Shown: positions 55,290 through 63,747 of the stretch, piece by piece
Numbering within the stretch: position 1 is the first letter of the stretch
How the letters are laid out: the number at the start of each line of letters is the position of its first letter
Source of the DNA: Kitasatospora indigofera
Lineage (GTDB): Bacteria > Actinomycetota > Actinomycetes > Streptomycetales > Streptomycetaceae
DNA: 64,000 bases
NCBI RefSeq assembly: GCF_014655955.1
Contig: NZ_BNBO01000009.1
Coordinates: 124,001-188,000 of the forward strand
Reading direction: 5' to 3'
Program-made: the position numbers and the translations under genes
Notes under the pieces: generated by a model
Seen by the model: the letters and a program-made list of their open reading frames with translations, nothing else
Told to the model about the DNA's origin: nothing
The model's database searches: none

Positions 55290-55326
55290 GGGTGCCCAGG
55301 TGCCGGCTGCCGGGCGCCGGGCACCC
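55290..55326 (+). terminator. Terminator of the permease-amidase operon
   Basis: GGGTGCCC (55290-55297) pairs with GGGCACCC (55319-55326), and the enclosed sequence folds further (GGTGCC against GGCGCC). Confidence 0.5.
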
Positions 55327-55448
55327 CGGCGCCGGCTGACCGGCGCGGCCGGCGCACCGCCGACACACCCGCTCGGCGGTAAGTCCCCGAGGTCGGCGGC
55401 GCCGGACCCTACTGTCGCGGTGACACCGTCGAGGAAGGGAACACCCTC

Positions 55449-55673
55449 ATGAACCGCACCTCCAAGCTGCTGCTGGTCCTGGCCGCCGCGGCGGGCCTGG
55501 CAGGTCTGCCCGGCGTCGCCGTCGCCGACGTCAACTTCGATGCCTCGCCCGGCCCTTGGGCGATCGTCCTCGGCGACGGCAACCAGCTGGCCGGGGACGA
55601 CATCTTCAACGTCGGCGGCGACAACACGGTCGGTTCGTTCAACGGCGAGGGCAGCGGAGTCCTGGCGGGCTGA
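55449..55673 (+). CDS. Small secreted peptide
   Basis: 74 residues from ATG 55449 with GGAAGGGA upstream. A Sec signal (LLLVLAAAAGLAGLPGVAVA, residues 7-26) is followed by a mature part of only 48 residues, DVNFDASPGPWAIVLGDGNQ onwards, rich in Gly, Asp and Asn and without cysteine. It ends GEGSGVLAG. It lacks the chaplin and rodlin signatures. Monocistronic, between two clear hairpins, with no recognised function. Confidence 0.75.
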   Translation: MNRTSKLLLVLAAAAGLAGLPGVAVADVNFDASPGPWAIVLGDGNQLAGDDIFNVGGDNTVGSFNGEGSGVLAG

Positions 55674-55697
55674 GCCGGCCGCCGGGAGTGGGCCGTG

Positions 55698-55723
55698 CCG
55701 CCGGAACGCACTCGTTCCGGCGG
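55698..55723 (+). terminator. Terminator of the small secreted peptide gene
   Basis: CCGCCGGAACG (55698-55708) pairs perfectly with CGTTCCGGCGG (55713-55723) around CACT, 25 bases after the stop. Confidence 0.8.
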
Positions 55724-55833
55724 CCCGGCCGGTTCCGCCACCGGCCGGACAGGCCCCGCGACGGCTCAGGATCAGGCCGGACCGGTCAGGATCGCCCGGA
55801 TCCGTCCCGACAGGGCCCCGTCACGTCACGTCG

Positions 55834-58182
55834 TCACGGGTACGCGACCACGTTGACCGGGGTGGTGCCGGTGGGCGTCACCGCCCCCGTGTCGTTGATG
55901 ACATGGGTGATGGTGCCCTGGTAGTTCAGCGAGACGGTCAGCAGCGAATGGAACTTGACGCCACTGGTGTCGGGCACCTCGAAGGCGTGGTAGTTGGCCA
56001 CCGCGGGGTTCACGTTGAAGTAGCAGTAACTGCCCAGCCCCCAGGCCTCGTGGCTGGTGACGTTGGCACCGACCTTGTAGGCGGCGTAGCCGTTGACCGA
56101 GGCCGAACTCTTCCAGGCGGCCTGGTTCGGCACGTCGTACGGGTTCTCGTTCTGGAAGAAGATGGTGCGGCCGCCCTGGCCGTTCCAGATCACCTCGTAC
56201 TTCTGGTAGTGCTCGACGAACAGGCCGGTGGCCAGCACGTTGTTGCCGTTGACGATCAGGCCCGTGTCGGCGGTGTTGGTGGTCCAGCCGATCGTCCCGG
56301 CGTTGCCGTGGTCGGCCCGCCAGGCCCAGATGTGGTCGATGACGGTGTTGCTGCTGTTGACGACCAGGCTGTTGGTGGCCTTGCCGGCGAGCTGGCCGCC
56401 GATCCGGAAGAACACGTCCTGGACGGTGGTCGGGTTGGCGGCGTGGCCCGCGGCGGAGCCCGTCGGCCCGACGGTCAGCAGTGCCTGCGAGTTGACGGTG
56501 CCGGCGTCGAAGAGCAGGCCCTTGATCCGGACCCCGTCCACGTCGGCGACCTGCATGGCGTTGACGCCGTTGTCCGGCACGAAGGTCGGGTACCCGATGC
56601 CGAGGACGACCGTGCCGGCGCGGCTGACGTTCAGCGTCTGGTTGAGGTGGTAGATGCCCGGGGTGACGAACAGGTTGCAGCCCTGGGCCAGGGCGTTGTT
56701 GATGGTGGCGGCGGTGTCGCCGGCCTTGACGACGTAGAACTGGCTCATCGGCAGGGAACTGCCGGGGGTGCTGCCGCTCGCCCAGCTCGGGCCCGAGGCG
56801 TTGGTGCGCAGGCTCGGCAGGAAGACCCGGTAGCGGTTGGAGCCGTCCACGTACAGGTACGGGACGTCGCGGGAGACCGGGGTGGTGGCGAGCACCGTCT
56901 CGGGCGGGGTGGGGAAGGTGTTGGCCGGGGCGCCCTGGACGCCGGAGAAGACCATGTTCCACACGCCGCCGTCCCAGCTGCCGAGGCCGCTGTCCCGGGT
57001 GTACCACTGCTGCTGGGAGATCGACGCCATCTGCCCGGTGACCCGGCTGTCGGCCACGTAGCCGCCGCTCGCCCAGCCGTAACTGGCCGGGTAGAGGGCC
57101 AGGTTGCCGTGCACGTCGATCCGCCGGAACGGCGCGGCCTGCGCCACCGCCCAGCGGTTGGTGCCGCCGCCGGGGTTGATGGTGAGGTTCTCGGCGCTGC
57201 GCCAGAAGTTCTGGGTGGCGTTGCCCGCGTCCGAGGCGTTGAAGGCGTCCACCGTGATGTTGCCGTTGATGGTCACCTGGCCGGGCTCCTGGCCCAGGCC
57301 CGCCACGGAGGTGTAGAAGCCCACGTTGTCATTGACGTTGTAGGTGCCCGGCTTGAACAGGTCGGCCACCCGGTTGGAGCTGAACTGCGCCGACAGGGTG
57401 TCCTTCATCTGCTCGAAGTGGGAGTCCAGCTGCGCCTGGATGGTGGCGGCGGACATGCTGGGGTCGTAGATGTGCACGTTGGGGCCGAAGTCGGGTGTCT
57501 CCGACTGCGCCGGGCAACTGGTCTGGGTACCGCCGATGGTGTAGGTCGCGGTGGCCACCGGGGAGTCGGTGAGGCCCGACGCCTGGGCGAAGGCCTTCAC
57601 GGTGCCGCTCGCGGTGACGCTGATCGGCCCGCTGTACACCGGGGAGCTGCCGTTCGGCGTGGAGCCGTCGCGGGTGTAGCGGATGGTCGCCCCGGCGGTC
57701 GCGTCGGTGATCGTCACCGTCTGGGCCGTGGCGTACTGCCCGCCGGCCGGGCTGAAGGCCGGCTGCGCCACCTGGCCGCCGGTGCTGCCGCCCTGGGTGT
57801 AACTGAAGTGCGGGGTGTCGTACTGCGGGCCGCTCTTCTCGTAGGTGAACCAGTAGTCCAGGACGTTGCCGGTGGCGAGGCCGCCGACGGTGTGCGTCCA
57901 GGTGCCGGAGCCGTTGACCATCCGGACGTTCTGCTGGTTGGCGGCGTTGACCAGGTAGTGCACGTCGACGTAGAGCGCCGCGGTGGTCGGGGTGAAGGAG
58001 ATCTTCGCCTGGGTCGCGCTGGTGGCGCTGACGCTCTGGGTGTAGTCGGGGGACGCGGCGACGGCCGTGCCCGCCGCCGGCGCCAGGCCGAGCAGCAGGG
58101 CCAGGACGGCGAGCAGCAGCGGCAGGCCGCGGGTGCCTTGCCGTGGCCGCGGAGCGCGCGGGGGAGTGCTGAGCGGTGTCAT
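55834..58182 (-). CDS. Secreted beta-glucan-active protein: CBM56-like, chitobiase C-terminal and GH55-like beta-helix
   Basis: 782 residues from ATG 58182 with GGAAGG upstream. Signal peptide to about 42 (LLLAVLALLLGLAPAAG). Residues 45-135 resemble CBM56, a beta-1,3-glucan binder (YVDVHYLVNAANQQNVRMV, WFTYEKSGPQYDTPHFSYT). Residues 145-225 form a chitobiase/hexosaminidase C-terminal repeat (PAGGQYATAQTVTITDATAG). From about 235 to the end is a pectin-lyase-like beta-helix of the GH55 type (FKPGTYNVNDNVGFYTSVAGLG, GFYQ-like rungs, ITHVINDTGA). Such proteins are often labelled 'adenylyl cyclase' by error. Probable role: degradation of laminarin or fungal wall glucan. It has a remote operator about 570 bp upstream. 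Confidence 0.85.
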   Translation of the reverse strand: MTPLSTPPRAPRPRQGTRGLPLLLAVLALLLGLAPAAGTAVAASPDYTQSVSATSATQAKISFTPTTAALYVDVHYLVNAANQQNVRMVNGSGTWTHTVGGLATGNVLDYWFTYEKSGPQYDTPHFSYTQGGSTGGQVAQPAFSPAGGQYATAQTVTITDATAGATIRYTRDGSTPNGSSPVYSGPISVTASGTVKAFAQASGLTDSPVATATYTIGGTQTSCPAQSETPDFGPNVHIYDPSMSAATIQAQLDSHFEQMKDTLSAQFSSNRVADLFKPGTYNVNDNVGFYTSVAGLGQEPGQVTINGNITVDAFNASDAGNATQNFWRSAENLTINPGGGTNRWAVAQAAPFRRIDVHGNLALYPASYGWASGGYVADSRVTGQMASISQQQWYTRDSGLGSWDGGVWNMVFSGVQGAPANTFPTPPETVLATTPVSRDVPYLYVDGSNRYRVFLPSLRTNASGPSWASGSTPGSSLPMSQFYVVKAGDTAATINNALAQGCNLFVTPGIYHLNQTLNVSRAGTVVLGIGYPTFVPDNGVNAMQVADVDGVRIKGLLFDAGTVNSQALLTVGPTGSAAGHAANPTTVQDVFFRIGGQLAGKATNSLVVNSSNTVIDHIWAWRADHGNAGTIGWTTNTADTGLIVNGNNVLATGLFVEHYQKYEVIWNGQGGRTIFFQNENPYDVPNQAAWKSSASVNGYAAYKVGANVTSHEAWGLGSYCYFNVNPAVANYHAFEVPDTSGVKFHSLLTVSLNYQGTITHVINDTGAVTPTGTTPVNVVAYP

Positions 58183-58755
58183 GCGGGGTGGTCCTTCCCT
58201 CTTCATCGCGGTGCGGTGGGTGCGACGGCACGGGACGGCGCCGGCCGGCCCCCGGCTGGGGTCGGCCGGCGTCCGGGACACACGGGCGAGCGCTGCTCCA
58301 TGGGTGCGGTCGCGGGGCGGTGGCACGGGCGCGGAGGGAGGGTGCCTCCGCGGGTGCCGGATTCGGGGCGCGCCGGACCGGGCCCGGTCGAGGCCGGGCG
58401 GGCGCGGCGGCGGCCCCCGTCGGTGGGACGCCTGGGTCGTGACGGCCTCAGGGCCGGACACGGCCTAGGGCGTCGGCGGGCCTTCCGGCGGTCGCCGGTC
58501 GCGGCGGACGGGAGGTGGTCCGGTCCTGGCCGAGGTCGCGGTGAAAGAAGGCACGGCCTTCTCCTTACGGGCGGGCATCGCTGCTCCGGACCTGGCGGGG
58601 ACCCGTGCGGACCGCTGGGGGTGGGAGCGGTCCGGCCGGGTGCGCCGCGGCGACTCCGCGGTCCGGGGCAACGATGGGTGGGGGAGTGGGGGGATCGCGC
58701 TCAGCGGTACGGGGTGGGGGTGCCGGTGTGCGCGGTACGGGACCGCGCAGTGCTG
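58183..58755. other. Long untranslated leader of the glucanase gene
   Basis: If the promoter at 58778-58806 is right, transcription runs through these 570 bases before the glucanase start. No secure gene is present. A possible 37-codon minus-strand frame (58465-58578, MPARKEKAVPSFTATSARTG) has CCGGAG before its ATG and could be a leader peptide, at low confidence. The rest is GC-rich and likely to fold strongly. Confidence 0.35.
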
Positions 58756-58806
58756 TGAGAGCGCTCTCAATTCCAGGAAGGTACCAGTCGACGCCGGGGC
58801 CGCCAA
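58756..58806 (-). promoter_or_regulatory. Promoter and LacI-family operator for the glucanase
   Basis: On the minus strand TTGGCG (58801-58806) and TACCTT (58778-58783) are 17 bases apart. The perfect palindrome TGAGAGCGCTCTCA (58756-58769) begins about 2 bases after the expected start point. It differs from the CebR operator TGGGAGCGCTCCCA by one base per arm, so a LacI-family sugar-sensing repressor (glucan oligosaccharides) is likely. Confidence 0.6.
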
Positions 58807-58932
58807 GGGGGAGCACCAGAATGGACTGGACCGGTGACGCGCTCAACTCACCCTTCTGTCACGGAGTCTGACGGCCGGGCCGGTGCGCCGGCGGCCCGGC
58901 CGCTGGGAGCCGTCCTGGTGACGGACGGTCGG

Positions 58933-59457
58933 TCAGGTCAGGTTGCCCGCCGGCCCGGCCGGCAGCCGGGCGGGGGTACGGAGGTAGGCGGCGGTGCCGG
59001 TGCGCCGGGCGGCGAGGGAGACGCGCAGGGTGTGCAGCCGGCCCGGGCCGACGATGCGGGACCACTCCTCGACGGTGCGTACGGCGTGCCCGCTGTGTTC
59101 GTCCGGGTCCAGGGTGATCCGCTCGATCTCCTGGTCGGTGAGCCGGCCGCCGTCGAAGGTCACGCCCATCGTCCACGGCCAGGGAGGCTCGGGCGGGGTG
59201 AAGGAGAGGAGCAGGAGGCGGGGTGCGTCGTCGAGCGAGGCCGGGACGAAGCCGATCTCCTCGGCGGTCTCCCGCAGCGCGCACATCCACGGGTCCTCAC
59301 CGGCGTCGAGCAGACCCCCGGGGTACTGGTACTCGCCCGGGTGGTGGACGGAGGTGAGCAGCAGCGGCCGGTCGTGACGGTCGGTGCAGAAGACGCCGGC
59401 GTAGGAGACGCCGTGCGGCAGGGTCGGGACGAACAGGTCGGGCGGGACGAAGGCCAC
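58933..59457 (-). CDS. Nudix hydrolase
   Basis: 174 residues from GTG 59457, two bases after the HIT stop, GAGGAG about 8 bases upstream. A complete Nudix box runs from Gly48 to Phe70: GLLDAGE then DPWMCAL then RETAEEIGF. The N-terminal strand SYAGVFCTDRHDRPLLLTSVHH and the following WTMGVTFDGG fit the fold. It hydrolyses a nucleoside diphosphate linked to another moiety; substrate unknown. Last gene of a five-gene coupled operon with a HIT protein, an ABC exporter and two mini-genes. Confidence 0.9.
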   Translation of the reverse strand: MAFVPPDLFVPTLPHGVSYAGVFCTDRHDRPLLLTSVHHPGEYQYPGGLLDAGEDPWMCALRETAEEIGFVPASLDDAPRLLLLSFTPPEPPWPWTMGVTFDGGRLTDQEIERITLDPDEHSGHAVRTVEEWSRIVGPGRLHTLRVSLAARRTGTAAYLRTPARLPAGPAGNLT

Positions 59458-59459
59458 GG

Positions 59460-59966
59460 TCAGGCTCCTCGCTGGTCGGGGTGGTCGAGCCGGGCGCGGA
59501 GCGCGGCGGCGAGCTGGTCCGCCTGTTCCGGGTCCTCCGGCAGGACGCCGGCGCCTTCGGCCATCAGGGCGTGGAACTGCTGCTGTTCGTAGGGGACACC
59601 GGGCGGCAGGGCCGCGACGTGCCAGTGGACGTGGGCGTGGCCCTGCCGGCTGCCGAGGCTGAGGACGTAGAGGCGTTCGGTGGGGACGGTGGCGGCCAGC
59701 GCGCCGGCGACCCGGTGCACGACCCGGTGCAGGGCGAGGTACCGGGCCTCGGTCAGGCCGCCGATGGTGTCCTCGACGTGGGCCCGCGGGGCGACCAGCA
59801 GCTTGCCGGGCAGGGTGGGGTAGCGGTCGAGGAACGCGACGTGGGCTCCGTCGTCGTAGACGATCCGGTGCTCGAAGCCGGGGGTGCCGGCCAGCATCGC
59901 GCAGATGAAGCACGGGCCGTTCCGGGCCCGCTCGTTGTAGGCGTCGAGATCGAAGGAGGCGGTCAT
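59460..59966 (-). CDS. HIT-family nucleotide hydrolase/transferase
   Basis: 168 residues from ATG 59966, whose ATGA overlaps the stop of the 37-codon mini-gene. Cys19-x-x-Cys22 (CFICAML) and the histidine triad at His110-x-His112-x-His114-x-His116 (QGHAHVHWHV) mark the family, which attacks phosphate bonds such as AMP-lysine, AMP-amide or dinucleoside polyphosphates. FLDRYPTLPGKLLVAPRAHVED is the usual central part. Its coupling to an exporter and a Nudix enzyme is unusual and suggests a nucleotide-linked compound, which is an inference. Confidence 0.92.
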   Translation of the reverse strand: MTASFDLDAYNERARNGPCFICAMLAGTPGFEHRIVYDDGAHVAFLDRYPTLPGKLLVAPRAHVEDTIGGLTEARYLALHRVVHRVAGALAATVPTERLYVLSLGSRQGHAHVHWHVAALPPGVPYEQQQFHALMAEGAGVLPEDPEQADQLAAALRARLDHPDQRGA

Positions 59967-60076
59967 CGCACCCACCCGCCGGGCCCGGGCCGCGTCGCCG
60001 TGGAGCCGTCCGCCGGTTCGGTCGGCCCGGCGCCCTCCCGGGTGGTGGGCGGGGTCAGCGTCCTGAAGCCGATCAC
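59963..60076 (-). CDS. 37-codon peptide gene coupled to ABC and HIT genes
   Basis: Starts with GTG 60076, which overlaps the ABC stop as GTGA, and ends with TGA overlapping the HIT start as ATGA. GGGAG lies 6 bases before the GTG. The product is M-IGFRTLTPPTTREG followed by AGPTEPADGSTATRPGPGGWVR: a Thr/Pro-rich, mostly polar peptide with a C-terminal GGW-VR. No signal peptide. The two-sided overlap argues that it is translated. It might be an exported peptide or RiPP-like precursor; no modification enzyme is nearby except the HIT and Nudix proteins. Confidence 0.6.
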   Translation of the reverse strand: MIGFRTLTPPTTREGAGPTEPADGSTATRPGPGGWVR

Positions 60077-62094
60077 AGGCTGCTCCCGTTGCTCTCCGGG
60101 CTCTCCGGGCTCTCCTGGTTCCGCTGGTGCCCCTGGGTCCGCCGGCTCCCGTGGGCTCCGTCGGTTCCCCGGTGCTCCCGGCCCTTCGCGGCCGACGGGC
60201 TCCGCTGGGCGGGGACACCGGTGCGCTCGTTCTGCAGGTCCCACAGCTCCCTGAACCGGCCGCCCTCGTCGGCGACCAGCTCGGCGAACGTGCCCTCCTG
60301 GAGGACCTTGCCGTTTTCGAGGACGACGATGCGGTCGGCGACCGCCACGTTCGTCAGCCGGTGGGTGACCAGCACCACCGCCCGCTCCCGCGCGACGGTC
60401 CGCAGGTTCTGGAAGATCCGGTGCTCGGCCCGCGGATCGAGGGCCGCGGTCGGTTCGTCCAGGACGAGCAGTCCGGCCTCGCGGTGGAACGCCCGGGCGA
60501 TGGCCAGGCGCTGCCACTGCCCGCCGGACAGTTCCTCGCCGCCCATCCACTCCACCGCCAGCAGGGTCGAGAGACCCCGGCGGAGTTTGGCGACGACCTC
60601 GCCAGCGCCGGAGGCGTCGGCGGCGCGCAGCACGGCGCTGTCGCCCTCGGCGGTCGGCTGGCCCAGCGTGATGTTCTCCCGGCAGGTCATCGGCCAGCGC
60701 GCGTAGTCCTGCGGCACGACGGCGACCTGACGCCACAGCGCCTGCGGGTCCAGGTCCCGGGTGTCGCGTCCGTCCCACCGCACCGAGCCGCCGTCCGGCA
60801 GGTAGAGCCCGGCGAGCAGCTTCGCGAGGGTGGTCTTGCCGGACCCGTTCTCGCCCACCAGGGCCAGGATCTCGCCCCGCCCGACGTGCAGGCTCACCCC
60901 GTCCAGCGCGGTGCGGTCGGAGGCGGGGTAGGCGTAGCTGAGGTTCTCCACCGCGATCCGGGACGGCGCCTGCGGCACCTCGGTGCCGCGCCGCGGCCGG
61001 TGGCCGCCGGCGGTGTCCAGGAAGCTCGACCAGTCGTCCAGGTACATCCCGGTGCGGAACAGGTCCGCGCCGTAGCCGACGATGCCGTGCAGGCTGGTGC
61101 CGACCGCGGCGAGCGCGAACACCGCGGCGCCGCCCCGCGGCAGGCTCATCCGGCCCGTGCTGACCAGCCACAGCATCGCCGCCCACACCAGGGCCGTGCC
61201 GAGGCCGGACGCGGCCGCGCCGACCACGGACACCCGGGCGCTCTGCATCGCCGCCCGCCGCGAGGAGGCGTCCAGCCGCCGGCCGACCTGCTCGTACTTG
61301 TCGAGCAGGAAGTCCCCCATGGTGTCGGAACGGACCTGGTCGGCGTTGCGCTTCAGGTGGATGTACCAGCGCAGGTTCGCCAGGATCCGGCGGTCGCCGA
61401 TCGCGGCCCGGTTCGCCAGGAACTGCACCCGGGCGGCCCGCACCGACGCGACCCCCTGCGGCAACGCCGCCAGCACCAGCAGCGGCAGGAGGGCCGGGTG
61501 GAGCACGGTCAGCACGCCGGCCGCGCCGATCAGGGAGGCGAGCGAGGCGAGCAGGTTCTGCGCCTCCCCGACGATGTCCACGCACACTTCGGCGCCCCGG
61601 TCGGCGGCCTCCAGCTCGTCGTTGTAGCCGGCGTGGTCGTAGGCGGTCAGCTCGGCGGCCACGGTGGCGCGCAGCACCGCGGCCTCGGCCTCGCGGGAGA
61701 TGCGCGGGGACAGGTGGATGGTGATGGTCCGGATCGTGATGCCGAGCAGGGAGCGGGCGCCGGCCGCCGCGGCGATCACGATGACCGACGGCGCGGCGTG
61801 GGCGAGCTTCTCGGCGACCTGGCCCGGGCCGAACAGGGCCGAGATCGTGCCGGTGGTGGCGAACAGGCCGGCCGCGCCGAGCACGGCGGACACGGCCTGG
61901 CAGGCCAGCAGCAGGGCGACGGAGGCGCGGTCGATGTGCCAGCCGAGGCGGAAGGCGCGGACGACGAGGGCGGGCAGGCGGCGGGCCATCGCGCTGACAC
62001 TGATCGCCTCGATCGCCTCGATGCGGCGCCCGTCGGCGAGCCACCGGAGTTCCTCGTCGGTGGCCTCGGCCGGAGTGGTTGTCGTGGCGCTCAA
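60073..62094 (-). CDS. ABC exporter, fused membrane and ATPase domains
   Basis: 673 residues from TTG 62094, which overlaps the stop of the 28-codon mini-gene (TTGA). Six membrane helices lie at about 60-330 and the ATPase domain at 380-610: Walker A GENGSGKTT (414-422), signature LSGGQ (522-526), Walker B LLVLDEP (542-548), switch His578. No C39 peptidase domain. The last 50 residues are a charged low-complexity tail coded by GAGAGCCCGGA-like repeats. It acts as a homodimer, or with an absent partner, to export a small molecule or peptide; the mini-genes on both sides are candidate cargo. Confidence 0.92.
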   Translation of the reverse strand: MSATTTTPAEATDEELRWLADGRRIEAIEAISVSAMARRLPALVVRAFRLGWHIDRASVALLLACQAVSAVLGAAGLFATTGTISALFGPGQVAEKLAHAAPSVIVIAAAAGARSLLGITIRTITIHLSPRISREAEAAVLRATVAAELTAYDHAGYNDELEAADRGAEVCVDIVGEAQNLLASLASLIGAAGVLTVLHPALLPLLVLAALPQGVASVRAARVQFLANRAAIGDRRILANLRWYIHLKRNADQVRSDTMGDFLLDKYEQVGRRLDASSRRAAMQSARVSVVGAAASGLGTALVWAAMLWLVSTGRMSLPRGGAAVFALAAVGTSLHGIVGYGADLFRTGMYLDDWSSFLDTAGGHRPRRGTEVPQAPSRIAVENLSYAYPASDRTALDGVSLHVGRGEILALVGENGSGKTTLAKLLAGLYLPDGGSVRWDGRDTRDLDPQALWRQVAVVPQDYARWPMTCRENITLGQPTAEGDSAVLRAADASGAGEVVAKLRRGLSTLLAVEWMGGEELSGGQWQRLAIARAFHREAGLLVLDEPTAALDPRAEHRIFQNLRTVARERAVVLVTHRLTNVAVADRIVVLENGKVLQEGTFAELVADEGGRFRELWDLQNERTGVPAQRSPSAAKGREHRGTDGAHGSRRTQGHQRNQESPESPESNGSSL

Positions 62095-62177
62095 GCCTTC
62101 GCCTCCTTGCGGACGACCTGGACCACGAGGCCCTCTTGGGCGGGCCGGACTCCGGCCGACGGGGTCGGGGGATTCAC
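62091..62177 (-). CDS. 28-codon peptide gene at the head of the exporter operon
   Basis: GTG 62177 is preceded by GGAGGAGCT (62181-62189), one of the best ribosome sites in the window, and the stop overlaps the TTG start of the ABC gene. Product: MNPPTPSAGVRPAQ then EGLVVQVVRKEAKA, 28 residues, with a hydrophobic VVQVV and a basic end. No signal peptide. It could be a leader peptide that couples translation to the TTG start, or a substrate of the exporter. Unrecognised. Confidence 0.6.
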   Translation of the reverse strand: MNPPTPSAGVRPAQEGLVVQVVRKEAKA

Positions 62178-62640
62178 CACAGCTCCTCCAGACACAGACA
62201 GTGCGTGGGCACGGGGGCGCCGGTGAGGCCTATGGGCAGGCCCAAATAGGCTTTCAGGAAACCGAGTTGAGGTCGGTTCACCGGCGGGGAGGGTCTGATG
62301 ATGGTGCTGTTCGAGCGCGCCGTTCAAGCGGATTACCCTCCGGGCGAGCCCGGGTCGAACAGGGACATTTCGATTTCCGCGCGGGTGCGGTCCAGGGCGC
62401 TCGGCGACGGGCCGGCGGCCGGTGGAGGAGGGTGGGCAGGGGGTCGGATCCCAGTGCGCAGGCGCCGAGAGCCCGTTCGAAGATCTCGGCGCGGTCAGGT
62501 CCGGCGGGCCCCGGGCGCCGCCGCGGCCGAGGAGGTCGCGCAGGGCGCGGCCGTCACCGAATTCACTCGTTCGACTGGTCGGCCCCGCGGCAGGTTTCGG
62601 GCGGCCGGTTGGTGCCGGCCGGGGTCGGGCGGCCCGCCGC
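62178..62640. other. Gap with the exporter operon's promoter region
   Basis: No gene is supported between the mini-gene and the beta-lactamase stop. An interrupted inverted repeat, CCTATGGGC at 62229-62237 against GCCCAAATAGG at 62240-62250, lies about 50-70 bases before the mini-gene start and is a possible operator. 62255-62345 is somewhat AT-richer. The rest is GC-rich. Confidence 0.4.
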
Positions 62641-63576
62641 CTACCCGGGTGACCCGGTGGTCCCGCCGTCGGTCAGTGCCACTGCCAGCACCGCGGCGGC
62701 GGCGGCGACCAGGGGTTCGTCCGCGGGCGCGGTGGAGCCGTCCTTGGTGGACAGGACGGCGATCACGACCGGCCCGCGGCCGGGCGGCCGGGCGATGCCC
62801 ACGTCGTTGGTGGTGCCGTAGGCGCCGGTTCCGGTCTTGTCCGCGACCGTCCAGTCCTCGGGCAGCCCCGCCCGGAGGCGGCCGGCGCCGGTGGTGTTGC
62901 CCAGCAGCCAGCCGGTGAGCCGCTTCGCGTCCCGCGGCCGGAGGGCGCCCCCCAGGGTGAGGCGGGCGTACGTCCGGCCGAGTGCGCGGGGGCTCGACGT
63001 GTCGGTCACCCGCCCGGGCTCCGCCGAGTTCAGCTCGGGCTCCCACCGGTCCAGCCGGGTGACGTCGTCCCCGACGGAACGGCAGAAGCGGGTGACCGCA
63101 ACGGGGCCGCCGAGCTCGCGCAGCAGGAGGTTGGCGGCGGCGTTGTCGCTGTGGTCGACGGCGGCCGCGCACAGGCCGGCGACGGTCATGCCGCCGGCCA
63201 GGTTCCCGGGCAGGCCGGTGACCGGCGCGTAGCCGGACGCCGCGACGTCCTGCTCGGTGTACCGGATGCGGTGGGCCAGGAACTCGCCGTCCCGGTCGAG
63301 GTCCCGCAGGACGGCGGCGACGGCGATCGTCTTGAAGGTCGAGCACACGGGGAACAGGTCGTCGGCGCGGTGGAGCACCGTCCGGCCGGTGACGGTGTCC
63401 AGGGCGAAGACCCCCAGCCGCGCGGAGTGCGCCTGCTCCAGGGCGCGCAGCCGGCCGGTGGTCCGCCCGTCGTCGGGGCTCTGTGCGAAGGCCGGGCCCG
63501 CGGTGGGGAGAGCGACGGTGAGGGCCGTCGCGGCGGCGCCGGTCACGACCCGGCGCCGACTCGGGCGCATGTCCAT
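62641..63576 (-). CDS. Class A beta-lactamase, Tat-exported
   Basis: Serine beta-lactamase of 311 residues from ATG 63576, GGAGGA 7 bases upstream. Twin-arginine signal RPSRRRVVTGAAATALT at 4-20, mature start near AQSPDD. Catalytic motifs: Ser79-Thr-Phe-Lys82, Ser143-Asp-Asn145, Glu179 in EPELN (the general base), Lys247-Thr-Gly249. Cys78 before the active serine is common in Streptomyces enzymes. It hydrolyses penicillins, possibly early cephalosporins. No regulator such as BlaA/BlaB is adjacent in the window. Confidence 0.95.
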   Translation of the reverse strand: MDMRPSRRRVVTGAAATALTVALPTAGPAFAQSPDDGRTTGRLRALEQAHSARLGVFALDTVTGRTVLHRADDLFPVCSTFKTIAVAAVLRDLDRDGEFLAHRIRYTEQDVAASGYAPVTGLPGNLAGGMTVAGLCAAAVDHSDNAAANLLLRELGGPVAVTRFCRSVGDDVTRLDRWEPELNSAEPGRVTDTSSPRALGRTYARLTLGGALRPRDAKRLTGWLLGNTTGAGRLRAGLPEDWTVADKTGTGAYGTTNDVGIARPPGRGPVVIAVLSTKDGSTAPADEPLVAAAAAVLAVALTDGGTTGSPG

Positions 63577-63747
63577 CTGCTGTCCTCCGCTCGTGCGGCC
63601 GGCGGTGGCCGGCCGGCCCCCTTGCGTCCCTTGTCAGGACGCGGCTGGGCACCCGCGCGTTCCCGGCGGCGGCCGCCGGTGGGCCGAACCGGTGACGGCG
63701 GGCCGCTGCGGCCGGTACCGGAACGACCCGCCGTCACCGGCCCGGGG

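Noticed and set aside
55540-58758. 1072-codon plus-strand frame opposite the glucanase
   Set aside because: Low-complexity antisense product; the minus strand has signal peptide and recognisable domains.
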